In this document: piece by piece, positions 1 to 9,183 of the stretch
How positions within the stretch are numbered: the first letter of the stretch is position 1
Layout: every line of letters begins with the position of its first letter
Assembly: GCA_013214025.1 (NCBI GenBank)
Contig: JABSRN010000170.1
Span: 62,001-126,000, forward strand
Length of the DNA stretch: 64,000 bases
DNA from: Polyangiaceae bacterium
GTDB lineage: Bacteria > Myxococcota_A > Polyangia > Polyangiales > Polyangiaceae
Direction: 5' to 3'
Notes under the pieces: model-generated
Told to the model about the DNA's origin: nothing
Databases searched by the model: none
Seen by the model: only the letters and a program-made list of their open reading frames with translations
Translations under genes and position numbers: made by a program

Positions 1-3000
1 GCGGGGCATAGCTCGGGTTCGCCTGGAAGCCTTCCTCCAGCGTCCGTTCGACCCCCTGTTCGTCGCCTTGGCCGCTGCGTACGTCGGCGATTTGCAAAGC
101 CAGGGCGGAGGCGGCGTTGCCCACTTCGATGGCCATCAGCATTTCCATGGCTTCGGCGCGGTCGTTGGGAACATCGTTTCCGCCGTAGAGGCGCAATAGC
201 ATCTCAAGAACGTCTCGGTTCCGAGAGGTCCAGGTGAGGGATTCTTTCAGTACGCCGATGGCGTCCACAACCGTGAGGGGCTCCAACATTTTTGCGATCT
301 GGAGAGCCAGGGTCGCGACGGTCTCTTCCTCGCCGCGATCCTTGGCGGACTGCAGGGATTGTTCCAACAGGTCGCGTAATTCGTCGATGCGACCGTCGTT
401 CTCCAGCAGCTGGCAGAGGAGCCCACAGGCCTCGGCATTGTCAGGGTCCTCTGCCAGGATTTCGCGGAGAACTTCTTCGGCTTCACCCAGGCGAGCCGGG
501 TCGCTTGCCAGGTCACGGGCGCGCTCGGTGCGCAAGGCTTGCAGCTCATCGGAATCGCTGACGATTTCTTGGAGCTCAGCCATGAAGCTTTCGAGCTTTT
601 CTTTGTGCCCGGCGGAACGATACACCCCCAACAACGGCTTCCAGATGACGATGTTGCCAGCGTCCTCCGCTAGCAGCCTCTCGTAGATTGCGATGGCGTT
701 CTCGGGATTGGCCAGCTCTGTCGCGAGCAGGCGAGCCAGACGAAGCTCCATATCGAAGGCGTCGACCGCCTCGGCTGTCTGGATGGCTTCTCGCAGGAGT
801 GTGGCGGTTCCTTCGGCGTCGCCGGCCGACTCCAGCATGTCGGCGAGATCTCCAAAGGCCCAGAGCACATCGCTGAGTTGCTCGTCTTGGCGTGCCAGCT
901 CGATCAGTCTCCCCAGCAGCTTCTGCAACTGGGCGCCGTCTTTGAGTTCACGTGCCAGCTCGACGGCGTCGCGGACCATGTCCATGCTGGCGCCTTCTAG
1001 CGTCGAGGAGTGCCCGAGGGCGACCAGCAAGGTCGCGGGGTCGCCGGATTCGCGAGCCACTCGCTCGAAGAGCTGGACTACCGCGGGTTCGCTGATGTTC
1101 GAGTCGAGCGCGGTGCGGAGAACCTCGACGGCCTTGTCGTGGAGGGGTTCCCGGTCGAGGGCAGCCTCGAGATGTTCGGCACCCTCGGAGGCGGTTGCCG
1201 GATCTAGCAGTTCGAGACCTGCCAGTTCATATAGCGCGGTGTTGCACGCTACTGGATCCGTGACTTCGTCGTCCGCGCTGACGTATCGGCTGAAACAGCG
1301 GAGACTCATCGCATTGTCTCCAAGTCCGCCAACGAGGGGGCTCAGCGCATCGAAACAATCTTGGGGTCGCTCCCCCGTTTCGCCGGCATAGTCGAAGTAT
1401 TCGGCGGCGCGAGCTGTCTGCTCGGGAGACGACTGGGCGATGCCGCCGAGCTGGAGCCACAATTCGCAGGCGTCGCTTGGCGACAGTTCATCTGACGATC
1501 CCAGCTGGGTCGCCACTCCGAAGAATTGTTCCGCTTCGTCGAGTTCGGAACAAAGCTGGTAGCTGTCCGCGAGCAGGCCTCTCAGTAGCGGTGCACGAGA
1601 CAGAGCGCCCAGTTGGGCCTCGATAGCATCGCCGGGTCGTTCCAGTTCCCGAAGCACGCTGGCGCGTCTGGCCAGTACCTCCGCTGCGGCTTCCGGGCCC
1701 TTGGCTTTCTCAAGTCGCTGCTCCAGAGATTTGAGCAGCAGGTCGGTGTGACCGGCTCGTAGCAGGGCCTCCTCCAAACGGGCGGCTTCCACGTCATCAT
1801 CGCGCGCGGCCTCCAATGCGGATTCGAGCAAGTCTCGAGCCCGTTCGTCGGCTCCTTGTTTGATGGCGATTCGGTGTAGCTCGAAAAGAACACCGCTCGC
1901 TCCGACCTTGGCCTCCTCGTCGCCGGCCACGGAGCTCTTGACGGCCTGTTTGCGGCCTACCAGGAGAAGCAGTGCTCGGTAGGCCCTTTCGCCCTTTTCG
2001 AGGTCGCCTTGTTCGCAAGAGACCTCGCCGAGCAGACGAAGCACGGACAAATCGCCTCGGACGATGCTGGACGCCGCTTCGAGTTGTTCGATGGCGTGTA
2101 GCAAGTCTCCCTGGGCCTGGGAAATTCGAGCGAGGTGGTAGTGAACCGCAGCACGTTCCGGTGTCCGGCGGCGACCGAATTCGCCCAACAAGGTGTCGAG
2201 GAGCTCGCGGGCTTCGTCGTAGCGGTCAGAATGGCGAAGGGCGTCGGATAGCGCGAGGCGCAGTTTCCGATCCGTCGGCGATAGCGTGACCGCCCGTTCG
2301 AGCAGAGGCACAGCCGCGACGAGATCGTTCAGACGGTGGCTGTGAACGTCGGCGGCCTCTACGAGGAACTCGATCTTTTGAGCCGAGTCTTCCGCGAATT
2401 CGACGCCGCCGCTCAGTAGCGGTCCCAACAGGGCCCAATCTTCAGTGGCCTTGTACAACTTGGCGAGTAGGGCTCGGACGTCGTTTCCAGCAGGATCCAG
2501 CTCGAGGGCGGCGGTCAAGTATTCGATAGCCAGGGAATTGTTGCCATGGGCACTGAGCGCGTTGCCCAGCCGTGCCACGACGTCCCGTCGGTCTTCAAAC
2601 ACACTGGGGTTCGTCTCGGTTAGCTCTAAACGTTGGGTGAGGTAGCCGACGGCGGCTCCGAATCTCTCACGAGATACCCAGATTGCGGATAGGCGGTCGA
2701 GAGTGTCGATGTCGGCGGCCAACTCTACGGCGTGGGTATAGGCGTCGACAGCGCGGTCTTCGTCTTCTAGTTTTTCTTGAGCTAGGCGACCCGCTCGGGC
2801 CCACATGCCGGCGGCTTCGGTGCCACCGAGCGCTTCGCTGGCGACCTGAGCTTGTTCGGTGAGGAGTTCAAACAGTCGATCCGTTTCCGACTGGGCCTCG
2901 AGCAACTTGCAAAGCTCGTCGACAGAGCTGGTATGAGCGGGGTGTTCGTGGAGGTTCTTCTCGAGGATCGCGATTTGGTCAGCCGCATCGTGGGAGAGCG

Positions 3001-6000
3001 CTGCCATCACCCGAGCGATTTCCAGGCGCAGAGCGAGGCGAGCTTCGAGGGGCGGCTCCAGCTCCAATTCGCGGGTCCGCAAGGACAGCAGTTCGTCTAG
3101 TTGTCCGGTGCTATCAAACAAATGGCCGAGTAGGGTGATGGTGTCGCCGTGCTCGGCGTTGTCTTCCAGCACGGAGCGGCATAGCTCGATGGCGCGTTCC
3201 GCGTTGCCCAGGTGGGCGTTTGCGATCTGCGCGGCCTGGAATCGCAAAGCGATGGTTTTCTCAGTGGGGAAGGGCAGTGCGGCGCCGTCGACCAGCAAGC
3301 CGTGGGCGGTCTGCGCATCGTCCTGGGACAAAGCGAGGGTCACCAGTTGATCGATGGTCCAGGCGGTGAGCTGAGTCGCGTCGGGGGCGTCGGGGGCTGC
3401 TTCTTCAGACATGGCGGCTGCGGTTGCCTTCAAACAGCGCCTGAGTATCGGGGTCGCAGCCTCGGCATCTTCGAGCGCCGTGAGCGCTACTTTGGATGCT
3501 TCGTGCAAGCTCGCGAGATCTTCATCCATGACGTCGGCGAGCTGTAACAGCGTGTCGACGAGGGGTCGCCCCGGGTTCGCGCGCTGAAGTTCGGCGAGGA
3601 TTCGCAGCGTGTCTGCCTCGGCTACGTCGCTCACGGCCCGCTTGAGAGCAATTTCGGCGGAGTCGGGATCCTGACGTCGGTCTCTATGCCAAAGAGCCAA
3701 GCCTAGCTTCAGATCGTGTGCGACGTTGGCAAGTAGGTCTGACTGACGAGCGATGGTATCGGCCAGCGCGCTGGTCAGTGAGTTCCAGTCCTCTGCGGCA
3801 TCCGTTACCGTTTCAACGGTCTCGCTGGTGCTGCTGTCGATACGTTCCAGGGCTCGGGCGCAACCGACGAAGGCAACGGTGACGTCTTCCCAGCGTCCGC
3901 CGGCACCGGCTACGGTGATGAGCGACGTGACGGCGGCGAGATCTCCGGGGCTGCGAGAGCACACCTGAGAGAAGCAATCGAGGGCGGCCTCGGCTTGCAT
4001 CAGCTTGTTCTCGAAGACCTTGCCTTGGGCAAAGTACAACTCCGCGATTCGGGGTTCGTCTTGGCACTGAGCAATGGCTTCGCGGTATGCCTCGATGACG
4101 ACATTCCACTCCTCGGTGCTTGCGCCGAGTCGATTCAGATCAACCTCGATGGCAGAGTCTGCGCTCAACGCAAAGGCGCGTCGGAGCATTTGCAGAGCGT
4201 CGCCCGCACGATCGGCTCGCTGTTCCAACAGGGTGGCGGCTTCGAGCAGAATCCAGCGGGCCGCCGCGGGATCGGCGCTGGCGGTGACCCGGATCGCCAC
4301 CAGTTCGAGAGTTTCTTCCCACTCGTCGGCTTCGCGGTAAGCGGTGGCGAGGTTCTCGACGGCGTCGGGTCCCGCCTCGGGATGTTCTACCAAGGCCCGT
4401 AGCCCCGCTCGGGCTTCCGCGTGGCGGGGATCGACTTCCAGAGCTCGCTGATAGTACTCGATGGCGTTAGCGGGACCTTCCCGTCGCTCTCGAAACACAT
4501 CGCCCAGCTGCGCGAGGTGACCCAGTCGCCGATCTTGATCCGGCTCGTCATCGACGGCTCGTTTGAGGAGGTCGACAACATCGGTCCAGCGATTGGCGCT
4601 GGCAGAGAGTCGCGCGAGGGAATCCACACCTTCGGCACTGGGGCCGAACTCCTCTTGGATGGTGTTCCAAGTGTCGATGGCCCGGTCTACCGCCCCGAGC
4701 CGTGTCTCGTAGATCTCCGTAATTTGCACCATGTCGCGGCGCTTCGCGGGTTCGTCGCTAGCTTGCGTGCTTCGCTTCTGTAAATCCGCAATGAGCTGTT
4801 CCCAACGTTCGTGGCGCTCAAGTAGCTCGACCCGTGCGTCTAGGGCTTCGAGATCTGCCTCGTTCGCTTCCAGGCGTTCCGCCCATAGAGAAAGAGCGCG
4901 GTCTGTGTTGCCGAGGACATCGGCCAGGCGTGCCGCCTCTCCGAGCACGAGTTGCGTCGCGTCGTCTTCGGCTTCCAACGCTGCCAGTTGAACGAGCACT
5001 TCGAGTCGTTGGGACTGTTGATCCTCTTCGGTCAGCAGGCTTCGGAGATGTCTGGCCACCGTGAGGCGCATCTCCTCCGTTGACTCGTCGGCGAGAACTG
5101 CACTGTACAGCTCGACGGCACGGCGGGGCTCTTGAATGGTTTCACGCCACACATCAGCGGCTTCGAGCATCAGTCCCGTGCGATCGCAGGCTTCCGCACA
5201 GGCTTTGGCGGCAGAGACCAATGCTTCGCTAAATCGCTCTTGGCTTGAGGTTTGCTCACAGAGCTCCCGCAGGGTGGCGTGGTTGCTCTCGTCGGTGGGG
5301 AAGAGGGTAAGCAGTTTCGCGCTGTGTTCGACGGCGTCTGCCAGTTGCTCGGATTCCTTCAACCAGCCGATGGCTTCGCGATGGATTTCTCCTTGTTCGG
5401 AGGCATCGTCAGTGACGTCCAGCGACAAGTTGAGGATTCGAACGACATCATCGCCGCGCTCGGAATCGGTGTATCGGGTCTTGAGGACCTTGAGGGCTCT
5501 GCCGCGGGTCTCACGGTCTGCCGATTCATGAATGGACGCGGCCTCCAAGATGGCGCTGGCGCCGTCTTCCCCACCTTTCCGTTTGATAGCGATGATGGCG
5601 GACTCGACGGCGGCACGGGGTTCGCCGACGGGGTCGAGCCAACGATTGCCGATTTTGAGTAGTGTCTCGAGCCCTTCCGCTTCGTCCAGGATACTCAATC
5701 GGGCTTCCCACACGTCGATCAGATCTCGGTGTCGCGACTCGGCCTCAAGTCGGCGTTCCAAGGTACTGGCCTGTGCCCCGTCCTCGGGTTTCAACAGAAC
5801 GAGTTGTTTTAGATAGTCGTTCGCACGAGTCGTCTCGCCAGCGAAATCTTTGGCGATGCGCGCCACTTCATCCAGAAGGTCGATGCGAGCGTCGTTGTCC
5901 TCGGTAGCTTCGAGTGCTTGGTCGTACTCGGCGAGCAGGTCATTCCAGCGTGCGGCCGTTGTCAGAAGCAAACTCAAACGCTCGAAGGCCCATGCAGCGC

Positions 6001-6232
6001 TCGGGTCGAGTCGAAGTGTTCGCCGGAGAATGCCGATGAGCAGTTCATCGTCGCCGAACCATTCGTCGTGAAAGTCGACCGCGAGTTGACCGAGTTCACT
6101 CGCGACAGCCGACGATAAACCGCCGTTGAGCACTTTGCGCATGAGCTCGGCGGCTTCATCGGGACGTTCGAGTTCGCTGGCGAGGTCTCGCAGCTCGTTC
6201 CAAGATTCAAGGTTCTCTGGTGCACCGCTCAC
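1..6232 (-). CDS. Giant tetratricopeptide-repeat protein, C-terminus outside the window
   Basis: One frame stays open from 6232 to the left edge (about 2,077 codons) with no stop, so the C-terminus lies outside. Nearly all of it is helical TPR-like repeats of roughly 35-40 residues with the usual A/L/Y-A-x-x-L pattern, for example AIEYYQRALEVDPRHAEARA and AVDAYTHAVELA. No signal peptide, membrane segment or catalytic domain is visible in this part. Such all-TPR proteins are scaffolds for protein-protein contacts; the partner cannot be named. The start is uncertain. GTG at 6232 has no good ribosome site, and the frame remains open upstream to a TGA at 6352, with TTG codons at 6283, 6292 and 6343 and a Pro/Glu-rich stretch between. 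A perfect 14-bp inverted repeat lies just upstream. The gene is divergent from the thioredoxin-like gene. Confidence 0.88.
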   Translation of the reverse strand, partial: MSGAPENLESWNELRDLASELERPDEAAELMRKVLNGGLSSAVASELGQLAVDFHDEWFGDDELLIGILRRTLRLDPSAAWAFERLSLLLTTAARWNDLLAEYDQALEATEDNDARIDLLDEVARIAKDFAGETTRANDYLKQLVLLKPEDGAQASTLERRLEAESRHRDLIDVWEARLSILDEAEGLETLLKIGNRWLDPVGEPRAAVESAIIAIKRKGGEDGASAILEAASIHESADRETRGRALKVLKTRYTDSERGDDVVRILNLSLDVTDDASEQGEIHREAIGWLKESEQLADAVEHSAKLLTLFPTDESNHATLRELCEQTSSQERFSEALVSAAKACAEACDRTGLMLEAADVWRETIQEPRRAVELYSAVLADESTEEMRLTVARHLRSLLTEEDQQSQRLEVLVQLAALEAEDDATQLVLGEAARLADVLGNTDRALSLWAERLEANEADLEALDARVELLERHERWEQLIADLQKRSTQASDEPAKRRDMVQITEIYETRLGAVDRAIDTWNTIQEEFGPSAEGVDSLARLSASANRWTDVVDLLKRAVDDEPDQDRRLGHLAQLGDVFRERREGPANAIEYYQRALEVDPRHAEARAGLRALVEHPEAGPDAVENLATAYREADEWEETLELVAIRVTASADPAAARWILLEAATLLEQRADRAGDALQMLRRAFALSADSAIEVDLNRLGASTEEWNVVIEAYREAIAQCQDEPRIAELYFAQGKVFENKLMQAEAALDCFSQVCSRSPGDLAAVTSLITVAGAGGRWEDVTVAFVGCARALERIDSSTSETVETVTDAAEDWNSLTSALADTIARQSDLLANVAHDLKLGLALWHRDRRQDPDSAEIALKRAVSDVAEADTLRILAELQRANPGRPLVDTLLQLADVMDEDLASLHEASKVALTALEDAEAATPILRRCLKATAAAMSEEAAPDAPDATQLTAWTIDQLVTLALSQDDAQTAHGLLVDGAALPFPTEKTIALRFQAAQIANAHLGNAERAIELCRSVLEDNAEHGDTITLLGHLFDSTGQLDELLSLRTRELELEPPLEARLALRLEIARVMAALSHDAADQIAILEKNLHEHPAHTSSVDELCKLLEAQSETDRLFELLTEQAQVASEALGGTEAAGMWARAGRLAQEKLEDEDRAVDAYTHAVELAADIDTLDRLSAIWVSRERFGAAVGYLTQRLELTETNPSVFEDRRDVVARLGNALSAHGNNSLAIEYLTAALELDPAGNDVRALLAKLYKATEDWALLGPLLSGGVEFAEDSAQKIEFLVEAADVHSHRLNDLVAAVPLLERAVTLSPTDRKLRLALSDALRHSDRYDEARELLDTLLGEFGRRRTPERAAVHYHLARISQAQGDLLHAIEQLEAASSIVRGDLSVLRLLGEVSCEQGDLEKGERAYRALLLLVGRKQAVKSSVAGDEEAKVGASGVLFELHRIAIKQGADERARDLLESALEAARDDDVEAARLEEALLRAGHTDLLLKSLEQRLEKAKGPEAAAEVLARRASVLRELERPGDAIEAQLGALSRAPLLRGLLADSYQLCSELDEAEQFFGVATQLGSSDELSPSDACELWLQLGGIAQSSPEQTARAAEYFDYAGETGERPQDCFDALSPLVGGLGDNAMSLRCFSRYVSADDEVTDPVACNTALYELAGLELLDPATASEGAEHLEAALDREPLHDKAVEVLRTALDSNISEPAVVQLFERVARESGDPATLLVALGHSSTLEGASMDMVRDAVELARELKDGAQLQKLLGRLIELARQDEQLSDVLWAFGDLADMLESAGDAEGTATLLREAIQTAEAVDAFDMELRLARLLATELANPENAIAIYERLLAEDAGNIVIWKPLLGVYRSAGHKEKLESFMAELQEIVSDSDELQALRTERARDLASDPARLGEAEEVLREILAEDPDNAEACGLLCQLLENDGRIDELRDLLEQSLQSAKDRGEEETVATLALQIAKMLEPLTVVDAIGVLKESLTWTSRNRDVLEMLLRLYGGNDVPNDRAEAMEMLMAIEVGNAASALALQIADVRSGQGDEQGVERTLEEGFQANPSYAP

Positions 6233-6311
6233 AGTGTCGAGAGATGCGCTGAGTGTTTCGGGGAGGGGGGTCTCGGGTTCCAAAGCGTCCAATTTTCGCG
6301 GGGGTTCAGGA

Positions 6312-6347
6312 CCTTTTGGTTCGCGATCGGGGCCGCGAACCAAAAGG
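6312..6347. repeat. Perfect 14-bp inverted repeat in a divergent promoter region
   Basis: CCTTTTGGTTCGCG at 6312-6325 and its exact reverse complement at 6334-6347 are separated by 8 bases. There is no T-run on either side, so it does not look like an intrinsic terminator. It sits between the giant TPR gene and the thioredoxin-like gene. On the minus strand a TATAGC, possibly a -10 box, precedes it by a few bases, so the repeat would fall at or just after the transcription start of the TPR gene. An operator for a dimeric regulator or a 5' mRNA hairpin are both possible. The site itself is certain; its role is inference. Confidence 0.6.
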
Positions 6348-6373
6348 CGTCAGAAGCTATAAGATTCAGGCAT

Positions 6374-6390
6374 TTGGGGGCGCTCCCCAA
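6374..6390. repeat. Short inverted repeat next to the 14-bp repeat
   Basis: TTGGGG and CCCCAA flank a 5-base loop. It lies 26 bases beyond the larger inverted repeat in the same divergent intergenic region. It may be a second operator half or nothing at all; 6-bp arms are common by chance in GC-rich DNA. Confidence 0.3.
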
Positions 6391-6511
6391 GGCTGAACAT
6401 GTGTTTCTGCGCGGGTACTGAATTGGGTCTGCGCATCAGATGGCGCCCCAGCGGATTTCTCAAGTCTGCCCGTATAAGCAATGGGGTAGGCTGCCGGCAC
6501 AGGAGCGCACC

Positions 6512-7063
6512 GTGGCTAAAGAATCGCTGATGATGGATGTTGGATCGCCCCTGCCAGATTTCGAGTTGGGGGACGTGACGAGTGGTGAGCTCGTCAGCGC
6601 TTCGTACTTGCAGGGCCGCGCCAATGTGGTGGCATTCCTATGTAATCACTGTCCCTACGTGGTGCATATCCGGGCGGCACTTCGGGATTTCTCGACCTTC
6701 TGTAAGCGCGAGCAGGTGCCGATGCTTGGCATCTGCTCAAACGACGCGGTGCGGTACCCCCAAGACGGCCCCCGGGCGATGGCCGAAGAAGTACAATCTC
6801 AGGGTTACTGCTTTCCGTACTTATTCGACGAAACCCAGGAAGTCGCGCGTAACTTTGGGGCTGCTTGCACGCCGGACTTCTTCGTCTACGACGCAAGCGG
6901 CCATCTCGCCTACCGAGGACAATTCGACGGAAGCCGACCAGTAAATGACGTTCCGGTCACGGGCGATGACTTGCGTGCTGCCGTTCGGGCCCTGCTCGAC
7001 GGTGCGGCAATGCCCGCCCAGCAGCTCCCGAGCATAGGATGTGGGATCAAGTGGCGAGAGTAG
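6512..7063 (+). CDS. Thioredoxin-fold protein of the peroxiredoxin-like type
   Basis: A 183-residue cytoplasmic protein with a thioredoxin fold. A CNHCPYV redox motif is at about residues 44-50, followed by a long insert and the GCGIKW tail near 175-180. This combination (CxxCPxV plus a C-terminal GC-x-IKW) is characteristic of the AhpC/TSA-related 'PRX-like' thioredoxin proteins, which probably reduce or oxidise thiols; the substrate is not known. The start is GTG at 6512 because AGGAG at 6501-6505 precedes it by six bases. The frame extends upstream to 6440, but that part has no family resemblance. No signal peptide is seen. It converges with the PATAN-TPR gene across a 60-base gap. Confidence 0.85.
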   Translation: MAKESLMMDVGSPLPDFELGDVTSGELVSASYLQGRANVVAFLCNHCPYVVHIRAALRDFSTFCKREQVPMLGICSNDAVRYPQDGPRAMAEEVQSQGYCFPYLFDETQEVARNFGAACTPDFFVYDASGHLAYRGQFDGSRPVNDVPVTGDDLRAAVRALLDGAAMPAQQLPSIGCGIKWRE

Positions 7064-7121
7064 TGGTGCCTTTCAAATAGCGGCTCCCAAAAAACTCAGC
7101 CCTCCGGCGAGTGCGGATGGG

Positions 7122-7139
7122 CAGTTAGCCGGCTAACTG
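7122..7139. repeat. 18-bp perfect palindrome over a stop codon
   Basis: CAGTTAGCCGGCTAACTG reads the same on both strands. It covers the last codons and the TAA stop of the PATAN-TPR gene. There is no adjoining T-run. It could be a protein-binding site, a 3' mRNA hairpin without a loop, or chance. Confidence 0.4.
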
Positions 7140-8378
7140 TCGGTCATGTAGGAAGCTGATGTAGCGCTGAGCGTCGGCGTCAGTCGGATCCCGATCCAAG
7201 GCCGTCTGAAAGTGTCGGAGAGCTGCGTCGTAGTGTTTTGCATTCAGAGCGATGTGGCCTTGAACGTAGTGGGGGAAGGCCATCTTCGGATCGGCGCGAA
7301 CTGCGCGCAGCACCAACTGCCCGACGGTCAACCTGGTATCCGATATGGCAACGGGGTCGGTGAGCGTTTGCAAGAGTGCCCACATCGCACTCAGCTCGTA
7401 TTCGATGTTGCGCGGCTCCCGATTGGAGGCATTGAGCAAAAGCTTGTGGGCAATCTTGAAGCGTCGAGCCCGCAGAGCCGCGCGCCCCTTATTGAACCAA
7501 TTGTTGCTCTCCGCGGTGCGGTTATCCAGTTCGTTGACTTGGTCAACCACGGAAGGCGTTATCGGTTGGGGTCTATCTGTAGTGAACAGTTCGCCCCTGG
7601 GTTGGTTCCAGCCATCCCGGAAGCGGATGGCGGATGTAGTCCTGCGTTTGGGGCGTTCCCCAAAATGGGCGCACCGGCTCAATTCAAGTGCGGCGATGAG
7701 ACGGCAGCCGTCGATTCGCTCAACCCGAGGGTCGGACAGCAAGCTTCGAACCGACTGTCTACCGTCGATGGATTGCAGCCACTGACGTCTGGAGCGAGAG
7801 AGGGAGAATCGGTGAGCGATACGTTCGGAAGCGCCGACGAGGCTCGGGTAATGGTCCAACAGCCGGGAAACGACGTCTTCGAGTTGGGTCGCGTTGTAGA
7901 AACGGCGAACCCCTTCGAGGACCAAGTCGAGTACGTCAGTTGGGTGGTGCGGGATTCCGTCGACGAGGGTCTGGGGCTCGAAGCGGCAGCTCGTTTGCCT
8001 CAAGGAGGCCACATGCAGAAGTTTCGCTTGAACTTGTGAGTGCAGGGCGTCGTCCACCTGTTCGTCCGTCACATAGCCGAGTTGAATGGCGGTCGCACGG
8101 AATCCAGTTTGCGCGGTGACACCCATTTGGTCGAGAATATCGGCGTAGCCGACGCTATCCAGATCTGACCTCGCCTGAAGTACCGTGCCCAGGGTATCCC
8201 CTAAGGGCCCACCGGATACGTAGACCGGGACGCCCGTTTGAATGAACACGAGCACCTGCAGAGATGCCGATTCCACGTCCAAGATGCCCGTTTCCCGGTC
8301 GAGCTTGAGGTCGATGAGGGTTCGCAAGAACCGCTCAGATCTCGGAGGGACCCCCCGTTCGGTGGTAGCGACTGCCAT
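7125..8378 (-). CDS. PATAN/DUF4388-type domain protein with C-terminal TPR
   Basis: A 417-residue protein. Residues 15-130 resemble a PATAN/DUF4388 module: a short helix, then strands around 'TGILDVES' and 'FIQTGVPVYVSGG', then helices. This domain is common in myxobacterial two-component and motility-related proteins and is thought to mediate protein contacts. Residues 290-410 are helical repeats; the last one, HYDAALRHFQTALDRDP, is a clear TPR. The middle is unassigned. ATG at 8378 is chosen because the 15 residues upstream (back to 8423) look non-native and the PATAN domain begins soon after. The stop lies inside an 18-bp palindrome. It is divergent from the Cys-rich lipoprotein gene. Confidence 0.75.
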   Translation of the reverse strand: MAVATTERGVPPRSERFLRTLIDLKLDRETGILDVESASLQVLVFIQTGVPVYVSGGPLGDTLGTVLQARSDLDSVGYADILDQMGVTAQTGFRATAIQLGYVTDEQVDDALHSQVQAKLLHVASLRQTSCRFEPQTLVDGIPHHPTDVLDLVLEGVRRFYNATQLEDVVSRLLDHYPSLVGASERIAHRFSLSRSRRQWLQSIDGRQSVRSLLSDPRVERIDGCRLIAALELSRCAHFGERPKRRTTSAIRFRDGWNQPRGELFTTDRPQPITPSVVDQVNELDNRTAESNNWFNKGRAALRARRFKIAHKLLLNASNREPRNIEYELSAMWALLQTLTDPVAISDTRLTVGQLVLRAVRADPKMAFPHYVQGHIALNAKHYDAALRHFQTALDRDPTDADAQRYISFLHDRQLAG

Positions 8379-8439
8379 GTGAAATCCCGTGCACAACACA
8401 GCGGGCACTCGTTGAACGGCCAATTTGTCTGGCTAATGA

Positions 8440-8445
8440 TATACT
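8440..8445 (+). promoter_or_regulatory. Possible -10 box of the Cys-rich lipoprotein gene
   Basis: TATACT lies in the short divergent gap. If it is used, transcription would start near 8452. That would put the TTG at 8446 outside the message and favour the GTG at 8470 as start codon. No -35 box at normal spacing is evident: TTGAAC at 8412 is 22 bases away, which is too far. Confidence 0.25.
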
Positions 8446-8469
8446 TTGAAGGGAATCGGTCTGAATCGA

Positions 8470-9183
8470 GTGAAACAGTTCACATCAGTCTTTGTCGCGC
8501 TTGCACAGCGCCAAGCAATTGTCGCCTTGGCGCTTTTGTGTGTGGGCCCGCTCGTCGCTTGCTCCGAAGAAGAGCCCGAGCCGTCCCGAAATGGCGCGTT
8601 TGGATCTACCCCCAACTCTCCAGCACTCGAGAGCAGTGTGTCGCCCGTTGCTCTACTAGACGGCTCGTCGTCGGATTCAAGTTTGGAGGACTCGGCGGAC
8701 TCGCCATACTTCGGGGAGGCTTCGGGAGGCGGAGCTAGCGACGGGACCGATGAGAGGCCGCTCGCCTGCCCCAGTCAACCCGCCTCCCGGGAAGATTGCC
8801 CCCTCGAGTGCGATCGCTGCGAGGACGGAGCGTGCGTTATCGAGTGTGACGACGCTGTCCGCTGTGCCGGCTCAGTGGTGTGTCCCTCAGGCATGGCTTG
8901 TGAGTTGAACTGTTCTGCGGCTCTCAGCTGTTTGGGCAGCGTGACTTGTCCGGACAACCATGCCTGTTCATTGAACTGCATTGGCGAAGACACGTGCCAG
9001 AGCGTGGTGCTAGATTGCGGCAGCGGAGGCTGTGCGGTGTTGTGTGCGGGGGACGGGAGCTGCATAGGAGCGGCCATGGTATGTGGCAGCGGCGCTTGCC
9101 GTAGCGACTGTAGTTCCGGCGCGACTTCGCCGGCGATCTCGGGCTGTGCCGACTCCTGTGACTGCCGAGGCTGTGGGACATGA
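8470..9183 (+). CDS. Cys-rich lipoprotein with four 22-residue repeats
   Basis: About 237 residues. The N-terminus is a lipoprotein signal: a hydrophobic stretch ends in LVAC, with the lipidated Cys near residue 31. An acidic, Ser-rich linker of about 70 residues follows. The C-terminal 130 residues hold many cysteines in about four tandem 22-residue units with the pattern C-x-G-S-x-x-C-P-x(4)-C-x-L-x-C, each starting roughly as CAGSVVCP, CLGSVTCP, CQSVVLDC or CIGAAMVC. They probably form a disulfide-rich extracellular domain. I do not recognise a named family. The frame can also begin at TTG 8446. Its TGA overlaps the ATG of the dipeptidase gene (ATGA), so the two are probably translated together. 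Confidence 0.8.
   Translation: MKQFTSVFVALAQRQAIVALALLCVGPLVACSEEEPEPSRNGAFGSTPNSPALESSVSPVALLDGSSSDSSLEDSADSPYFGEASGGGASDGTDERPLACPSQPASREDCPLECDRCEDGACVIECDDAVRCAGSVVCPSGMACELNCSAALSCLGSVTCPDNHACSLNCIGEDTCQSVVLDCGSGGCAVLCAGDGSCIGAAMVCGSGACRSDCSSGATSPAISGCADSCDCRGCGT

Noticed and set aside
693-1391. A plus-strand open frame of 232 codons inside the TPR region, and several shorter ones.
   Set aside because: Ser/Arg-rich shadow of the minus-strand TPR frame, with no domain character. The minus-strand frame is continuous and repeat-like.
7648-7665. TTTGGGGCGTTCCCCAAA resembles the inverted repeat at 6374.
   Set aside because: It lies in the coding part of the PATAN-TPR gene and the arms are G/C runs; chance is sufficient.
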